64,000 nucleotides of DNA from Trema orientale (Eukaryota > Streptophyta > Magnoliopsida > Rosales > Cannabaceae). A program made the translations under genes and the position numbers. The stretch spans positions 51,748 through 115,747 of the forward strand of contig JXTC01000405.1 of NCBI GenBank assembly GCA_002914845.1, in the 5' to 3' direction. Shown one piece after another: positions 57,650 to 64,000 of the stretch (within the stretch, counting starts at the first letter, position 1; each line of letters starts with the position of its first letter). The notes below the pieces were generated by a model that was not told the origin of the DNA, searched no databases, and saw nothing but the letters and a program-made list of their open reading frames with translations.

Positions 57650-59267
57650 ATGCCGAGATCAAGGTTAGAAACTTTGAAACCTTATGCATCATAATTGCAA
57701 AGTTTTCATTTTGTTATATTTTAATTACACGGTCATGAAACCTACTTGTTTGAACTTTGAAATTCTGATGATTCTTACTATTTTCACAAATTTTGTTGTT
57801 GAAATTGAACTCAAATTAAAATTAACAAAATCAGAATTCAAATTACAAGTAAAAAAATTTGAATTCAAATTACCTATGTGATTCATTACATGTTGGCATG
57901 CTTGATTTTGTTTCTCCTCTTAGAGGTGGTGTAGTGGTGATCTGGTTGCTGTCATATTCCGTGTAACATATTGAATTTGTACTAAAGTAGCTAGAAGTCA
58001 TTCTCTCTGCAATCTGAAATTACTCAATTAGTGTTTATCTGAGATCTGTATGGTTTTGATATATGTATACACACATATATATTTCATGGTGCAAGTAACT
58101 TGGGAAGGAAACTTTTAAAATTTTTCTATGGTGAATAGGGGGTCAGAAGTGCCTCAAAGGCCATCTGCTCGAGGCCCGCCACACCTCAGGACTTCAAGCT
58201 CTGATTCAGATCCACTGCATCATCGACCAATTACCGACCGGAGTCCAAAGCTAGGGGATCGTCGGTCCCCAAGAGGCACACAATCTGATCCTGTAAATCA
58301 GAAGAAACTTGGTACACGCATTGCTGATTTAGAATCTCAACTTGGGCAGGCACAACAAGAACTGAAAAATCTTAAAGAACAGCTGGCTTCAGCTGAGGCT
58401 GCAAAGAAAGAAGCCCAAGAACAGCTGGAGAAGAAAACTGAGAAACCTGTAGTTCCAGAGGAGGAGATCCTAGAAAACCAACCTCCAAAAGGAATTCAGG
58501 AATCAAATGAAAGAGACAGCAGTCCCTCGGATGAAGTTGTGGATGATAACCAGCAGGAAACTGATGTTTTTGAGGTTCCAGTGGAGAAAACGACAGTTGA
58601 ACCCAAAGTTGAAACTAGCCAACTTACTGAAGAGGTTCAAAAAGACAGCAAACTAATTGACATTTCTATGGAACCTCCAGAAGCATTGGAGCTAGAAAAG
58701 TCAACCCTGCAAGAGTTGGCTCTGAAGAATGATGAGATAAATATGCTGAGAGCCAAATTAGAAGAGAAGGAAAAGCAAGTAGACGTGTTTGGTCAAGAAA
58801 ATGAAAATCTGAAGAATCAGCTGAATGAAGCTGCTTCAAAGATCTCAACTGCTCAAACCAAGGAAGAGGAAATGACCCTGAGGTTAAGCCAACTTGGAGA
58901 AGAGCTAGAAACAAGTAAATCAAATGCAGTTCGACTGAATGAGCAGCTGAAATCCGTGGAGGCAGCCAAGGAGGCTCTGGAGGCTGAGATGAAGAAGATC
59001 AGAGTACAGACAGAACAGTGGAGAAAAGCGGCAGATGCTGCAGCAGCCATTCTCGCTGGCGGCATGGACATGAATGGGAGGAGTTCTGATAGGTGTGGAT
59101 CCATGGATAAGCACTTTGGTGGCAGCTTTGAGCCACAAGCTGGTGGCTATGCTGGTTTTATGGGGTCGCCTGCTGATGATTTGGACGATGGTTTCGGCAG
59201 TGCAAAACGAAAGGGTTCAGGAATAAGAATGTTCGGAGACTTGTGGAGGAAGAAGGGCCAGAAATAG
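57650..59267 (+). CDS. ICR1: Interactor of constitutively active ROPs (ICR/RIP family)
   Basis: Two coding exons, 57650-57663 and 58139-59267 (1143 bases, 380 residues). The first holds only ATG CCG AGA TCA AG and gives the family N-terminus MPRSRGSEVPQR. The in-frame ATG at 58128 lies in the intron and would give MVNRGSE instead. ICR/RIP proteins are coiled-coil scaffolds that bind activated ROP GTPases and link them to exocytosis, polarity and microtubules. Visible parts: a Ser/Pro-rich N-terminal part, coiled coil at about 60-105 (LGTRIADLESQLGQAQQELK), an acidic linker, a second long coiled coil at about 190-300, then the conserved 'EQWRKAADAAAAIL' (about 296-309) implicated in ROP binding, and a basic tail (WRKKGQK) suited to membrane contact. 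A 24-bp tandem duplication follows the stop (59286-59333). Confidence 0.93.
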
Positions 59268-59333
59268 AGATGATCTGGTATTGCCGTGTTTGATTTTAAT
59301 GAAACAGTCGTGTTTGATTTTAATGAAACAGTT

Positions 59334-60301
59334 TCTTACTGTTTCATATTATATTAGCCAGTTGTATTCTGTCACTGTTATATAATGTTCCTGGCTCTTT
59401 CTAGGCATGTATTATCGTTTATCTAGTACTGATGTGGTGCTTTAATTTATGGTAAGTTGAGGAGTCCCTTGTCTGAAAGGAGGGACATTTTGTTGCTCCC
59501 TTGCCTACATACGGCTCTGGCGTTTGATCATTATATTTTACCACAAAACATTATGTCGAAGCCTTGGTATTATCAGTTCTGGCATGTAATGAATCATCTT
59601 GTTGCTACTCGAATAATTCTTTAGAAAGAGGGGTTAAAAAAAAAAGAAACTTGCATATATACCTGACGTGCAATCTACTATTTTAAAAGAAACTCTCACG
59701 AAAATTATGCACATGACCAAATTTTATGAATAATCCACGAGTGACTAGACTGTCAAGTGTCAACAAGATGGATGAACGCGAGTGTCCTATTCCAATTCTG
59801 ATAAGAAAATAAGGTTTATTAATGCGCCTTTTCTAATTGATCATATCAAACTCAAATAGCTTGTCAACGAAAAAGAAAAAATATTACTTGTTTATTTTTT
59901 TTCCTAATTATTTATTAATTTTTCGAACAGAGTGTTTTCACTATGATCAAACAACAATCAAACAAACAAATTACAGATTCCTGTTGAACAGCTTTAGTCC
60001 GAATAACATCAAATCAAGTGCAAATAGAGAGCATGAAGTGCCAATAAAATGGATAGTTATGAATTTCGCCCCCTCATCCACCCAAATAAAATAAAATAAA
60101 ACAAAAATAAAAAATCAAAGTCAGGACATTACGATTACCAGCAATCTCGCATGGTTAAAACAATTAATACTTCCCTAAAAAAAGAAAAAACAATTTTTTT
60201 TAGGAAAGAAAAAGCAATTAATATTATCATGTGTTATCATATTGGCTTTCATAGATAACATATTGGCTTTCATAGTCATTATCTGTGAATAAACCTTTAT
60301 T
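59334..60301. other. 3' flank of the ICR gene and intergenic sequence
   Basis: The first part is probable 3' UTR. After about 59640 it is AT-rich with A-runs and no gene. A 23-bp phrase ('catattggctttcatag') is repeated in tandem at about 60238-60276. Confidence 0.5.
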
Positions 60302-60310
60302 TTTTAAATA

Positions 60311-60658
60311 GGAATAACTGCCCTGAAGTTTTTTGTGTTTTCTGTAATTTAAATCCTGAAATTTAGACTCTGCAAAATAATACCCTGAGATTAAGAATTT
60401 CTGAAAATTAATACCCTGGACAGATTTTTTGACTACTTTTAGAAACAAAAAAATTATAATATCCTCCATTAAAACTAGATTAATCTATATTATTCATTTT
60501 AATTTTGAGGATATTATTGTATTTTATCAGTTAAAAATCAACACAGAGTATTAATTTTCAGATTTTCGTAATCTTAGGATATTATTTTGCAGAATCCAAA
60601 CTTCAGGATTTAAATTACAAAACATCCAAACATGAGGGTATTTTTTTGCAGTTATCCC
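60311..60658. mobile_element. Mutator-like fold-back MITE, family D
   Basis: 348 bp. Ends are 'ggaataactgccctgaag' and, complemented, 'gggataactgcaaaaaa'; both halves pair over most of their length. The exact 9-bp target duplication ttttaaata is at 60302-60310 and 60659-60667. A decayed relative lies at 4610-4890. Confidence 0.87.
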
Positions 60659-60667
60659 TTTTAAATA

Positions 60668-61009
60668 AGATCAAGTTACAAGTAGACNCTAATTAAAATT
60701 CAGAACTAGCTGGCATATATAACTTCTTGAAAACTTTAAGTATTAATGTTAACAAAAATTAAAGGCATCATATTAAACAGTATGCACAAATTAATATAGT
60801 ATTCACAACACTTATTAAAAAAAAAAAAAAAAAAAGACAAAAAAAGATACAAGTAGACAAAGTAGAACTAGACATTCCAAATTCCAAACCACTAGAGCTT
60901 TATACCAAATGCAATGGATAAACCCGAAGAGAGTATGAAGTTCTAATCAATGGACGGTCATGTTACAATTACCAGGTAATTCAGATATAAAATGTGAAAA
61001 AAGAGAGGA
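60668..61009. other. AT-rich intergenic sequence
   Basis: Contains an undetermined base (60688) and an A-run at about 60818-60836. No gene or element recognised. Confidence 0.5.
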
Positions 61010-61625
61010 GAAAATTACACAATCAACTCTGGGTTTTCACCTTATTTTGACCCAAAAAACTCTGTATTTTGGAAAGTTACAGTCCAAAGCTTTGAATTTG
61101 GATTTTCTTTAAAAATTTTCTAGATCACCGCAGTAGTTAAAATTACTAAACAAAAATATGAATCTACCCTCCATAAACACTGAAAAAATCAACCAAACAA
61201 AATAAAGGGCGCGTCTACAGTAGAGGCGCCCCTACGTAGAGCCCTGTCTATTCACCGTTAATTGGGAATCTGTATATAAATAGATTCTCCACAGATTCCC
61301 GTTATTCTCCACAGATTCCTATCCAACAATAATTAAGGCATGACCCTACGTAGGGACGCCTCTACCGTAGCCATCCCCCAAAATAAACCTAAAAAAAATG
61401 ACAAAACAAGATAAATTTATATTGTGTGGTTAAGGGTTCTTTTTTTTTTTTGGGTTGAGTAATTAAGTATTTATAGAGGATAAATTTATGTTTTCATTCG
61501 GTAATTTTGATTAATTGGCACCACTGGGTTGACCATGAAAAATTTAAAAGAAAATCAAAATTCAAAGGTTAGGATTTGTAATTTTGAAAATAAGAGAGTA
61601 ACTTTGCTTTGTGATTTTGTCCAGT
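61010..61625. mobile_element. Long inverted-repeat element carrying a nested MITE
   Basis: The arms at about 61010-61197 and 61388-61625 are imperfect inverted copies (left 'ctttgaatttggattttctt', right the complement of 'ctttgaattttgattttctt'). The family C MITE at 61207-61378 sits in the loop with its own target duplication, so the arms came first. Limits are approximate. Confidence 0.55.
61207..61378. mobile_element. Mutator-like fold-back MITE, family C, copy 2
   Basis: 172 bp, closely matching 12536-12706. Exact 9-bp target duplication caaaataaa (61198-61206 and 61379-61387). Ends 'gggcgcgtctacagtagagg' and, complemented, 'ggggatggctacggtagagg'. Confidence 0.9.
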
Positions 61626-61675
61626 CATCACCATACTACCGGTACCTCTTATCATATTGAGGGCTTCTTTGGTGA

Positions 61676-62530
61676 TCAGTAAACAAACCATGAGATGCAT
61701 ATTTCCACTTCAATCAATCTAGAAGCCGTGTTCAGGCAGTCCTTCATGAACCCAGATTTTGTAGAAGACCTACCATACTCCTCACATTTCTCCAATTTAG
61801 AGTTTACCTTTATTACCTCCTGTTGTAGCCTTTGGATCCTTTGGTTTAACACTCCGGGGATTTCATCTTCGATTCTTGCTGCTTGAAGACCCAAAGAAAG
61901 CAGGTACAACTACTCTTTCTAGATGTGCAAGTGCGAAATCAATTTCGAAATGCTGTGAATTCACGAACCTCAGATGGTAATACCATTCCCGAATCATATT
62001 TCTGGTGATGTCGGCTACGTTAGTAGTGCACATTCTTTTCATAGAATGAAATAGACGATGCTCTTCCTTTCTTTTGTTGTATCACTCTTTGAACTCATTA
62101 CATCTCCATACTTAACAAGCAATGTTCTCAGAACAGGTGCCAAAAGTTAAAGGCATCTTATAGCCTTCCACAGTCACAATCTTCAAACTTGACTCGCTAG
62201 ATTTCAGTTCTAGAGTTGGTACCACGATAGAAGTTCCTAAGCTCCTTTAAAGAATTTTGTGACATATTCCTCATTGGTAAAGTGGGACTGTTCCAAAATC
62301 CTATCTATATCTTCATCTCCAAGGTTACAATATTGTGCAGTGTAATCACTAAAATCTTCTGATCGTCCCTTAACCTTAGCCTTAGATGACGCATCGTACC
62401 ATTTGTAAAATCTCCTAAGGTCATCTCGTTCTTCTTTGGTCAGTGAATTGAATATTATATCCCACAAGGTTAAGAGAGACTTGCCTTGCTCTTCTGTCAA
62501 GACATTAGTGTCCCTTTCATGAGTCAATTT
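61676..62530 (-). pseudogene. Decayed gene of unknown function
   Basis: Minus-strand pieces in different frames read like one former protein. A first part at 62527-62237 (LLTLWDIIFNSLTKEERDDL, then FYKWYDASSK) is followed by a region with stops. Then come a stretch at about 62050-61890 containing T-N-V-A-D-I-T-R-N-M-I-R-E-W-Y and L-A-H-L-E-R-V-V-V-P-A-F-F-G, and a tail at 61890-61700 (GLQAARIEDEIPGVLNQRIQ, LQQEVIKVNSKLEKCEEYGR, SGFMKDCLNTASRLIEVE) with coiled-coil character. At least two frame changes and several stops separate the pieces and no splice sites explain them. I do not recognise the family. Possibly a host gene relic, possibly a captured gene. Confidence 0.45.
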
Positions 62531-63072
62531 CTAGATATCTTCTCCTAGAATCTTGAGCTCCACATCTCAAAGGTCCCCTCTCAGTATGTTTATAACCTAT
62601 TCACATCCAAGCCAAGCCAAGTCACAATCACTAGTGTGAAAAGCCATGTGCCTTACGTTGTTCTTCTGATTTATTTATTTATTTTTTTTTTTTGAAAGTG
62701 TTTAATTGTGAAGAGTAAGGAGGAGGAAAAGGTTAAAAACAAAAAACAAAACAGTAAGGAAAAAAAATTATATGTGTCCTCCTAATTTTGTGTTTCTACA
62801 AACGTAACAAGTATTTTTTTATTTTTTTATTGGAAAGGAGCTAACACGTAGACCAAAAACATAAAAAAATGTAATATAATATAATATTAGACAGAAAAAG
62901 AAAGGACTTACGGTGAAAGACTTACCACTTGCACAGAAAAATATTAAAAAAATTTAAGCAGCTACAATAAAGTGCAAATCCCAAAGCGTATTCTTCTTTC
63001 TAATATAGTAAATTAGTAATAGATATGTTATTAATCTTAATTATGGTAGCAGACTAAATGCGAAAAGGAAAT
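62531..63072. other. AT-rich intergenic sequence
   Basis: No gene seen; A- and T-runs near 62670-62690 and 62760-62830. Confidence 0.5.
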
Positions 63073-63458
63073 GAGGAAATTAGACATTATACGGTCTTTT
63101 TGCAAAAAAATTTGAAAAATACGGTCGTCAACGTTTTTTAAGATGCGGTAACGATTTTTATTAGAAAAATACCATTTTTTAAAAAATATTTAGAAAAATA
63201 TCATTTTTAAAATAGTAACTTCTAACCGGTAACCAGTTTCTGGAAACTGGTAACTAGTAACTAAAGGTATTTATAACTAGTATATAACTGGCAAACAGTA
63301 ACCGGTAACTAGTTTTCAAAAATGGGTAACCAGTAACTATTTTTAAAATAGTATTTTTCTAAATATTTTTTAAAAAGTGATACAAAAATTTGAAAAAAGT
63401 CTGAATTCCGTATTTTTGTAATTCTTTTAGTTTTTATACATAAAAGTGATAGAAACCC
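63073..63458 (+). mobile_element. Mutator-like MITE, family X, copy 2 (uninterrupted)
   Basis: 386 bp matching the outer parts of 9115-9803, from 'ggaaattagacattatacgg' to 'agaaaccc', with the repeated 'taaccggtaaccag' middle. Flanks 'gaaaaggaaa' and 'gaaaggaaaa' may be a worn target duplication. It shows what the family looks like without the nested Y element. Confidence 0.7.
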
Positions 63459-64000
63459 GAAAGGAAAACATGATTCTTAATTGGGCCCAATCAACTTAAA
63501 CAAAATAGAAAAGGACATGGATAGGACTAACTTGGGCCAAAACGATTTTTTTCTTCATTTTTTAAAAAATGACATTTTTAGGAGTTTTAAGGATTTATTG
63601 ACCTATAGTCAAGAAATGAGAAAGTTCTAAATAATAGTTTTTTTTATGGTTGAGAAGCTCTTGACCTATGGTCAAAACTTCCATGACACTCTGAAGGTCA
63701 TCTCCAACCCATTATACCAAAATGATGTCAAAATAGTGTAACTTGTATACCAAAAAATAGTGTAAATGTCACATTAAACAGTAATTTTATCTCCAACTTA
63801 TTACACCATTTCTAACACAAAAAAAAAAAAAAATTCGTGTGTATTTCTTTTTATCTACTTTTTATGTAACTTTTTTCTTAATTCCCTATTAATTAGCCAT
63901 TTTACAAATTATGCCCACATACAAATTTTTTCTTCACGTATTGATCCAAAGATATATTTTATTCATATTATGTAAATATAAATTTTACCGCATATAGAAA
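63459..64000. other. AT-rich intergenic sequence to the window end
   Basis: Around 63697-63825 two diverged copies of 'catctccaacccattatacc' and 'atctccaacttattacacc' suggest the end of another short element, cut by decay. No gene. Confidence 0.45.

Noticed and set aside
58128-58138. ATG at 58128 as start of the ICR protein
   Set aside because: It lies inside the intron just before the AG acceptor; the upstream exon at 57650 gives the conserved family N-terminus.

Overview
The window is nuclear DNA of a flowering plant, almost certainly a eudicot. It is AT-rich, has intron-containing genes with plant splice signals, carries telo-box and TGGGC-type promoter words, and is full of small non-autonomous DNA transposons plus one Copia retrotransposon. 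I cannot name the species. Isolated N bases (2487, 23430, 33483, 60688) and one N run (34527-34545) show it comes from a draft assembly.

Seven intact protein genes are supported. Left block: a RING-H2 ubiquitin ligase of the ATL67/68 type (+, 2589-3206), a single-exon membrane-anchored methyltransferase (+, 6620-8029), a five-exon reticulon (+, 13658-15824), a fourteen-exon golgin with a GRAB domain (-, 21091-27127), and the eight-exon U11/U12-59K protein of the minor spliceosome (-, 30442-32747). Right block: the RING ubiquitin ligase DA2L (+, 49533-52137, eight coding exons) and a ROP-GTPase effector of the ICR/RIP family (+, 57650-59267, two coding exons). I joined the exons by hand; every joined reading frame is a whole number of codons with no internal stop.

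The gene order looks ancestral. From memory, ATL67, RTNLB5, GC4 and U11/U12-59K lie side by side in Arabidopsis (At2g46160 to At2g46200), with a partial copy at At3g61550-61570. DA2L and ICR1 are neighbours at At1g17145/At1g17140, and DA2 and RIP4 at At1g78420/At1g78430. The window therefore looks like two conserved gene blocks separated by transposon-rich sequence, with a methyltransferase gene lying inside the first block.

Between genes: at least four families of short elements begin GGG, end CCC and, where the copy is fresh, have 9-bp target duplications (Mutator-like). One hAT-type element has an exact 8-bp duplication (45371-45921), and a second, older hAT-like element (18872-20818) has two Mutator-like elements inside it. 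One full-length but broken Copia element (36246-41450) has both LTRs and a 5-bp target duplication. An older LTR remnant lies at 43564-44395. Other notable items are a partial direct duplication of the last exons of the U11/U12-59K gene, a tRNA-Leu-like sequence in two halves, a 330-bp tandem duplication, a U12-type intron in DA2L, and a decayed unidentified gene near 61.7-62.5 kb.

No wholly new biological system is evident. The strongest points for follow-up are the 14-base coding start exon of the ICR gene, the U12-type intron of DA2L, the tail duplication of the U11/U12-59K gene and the nested transposons.
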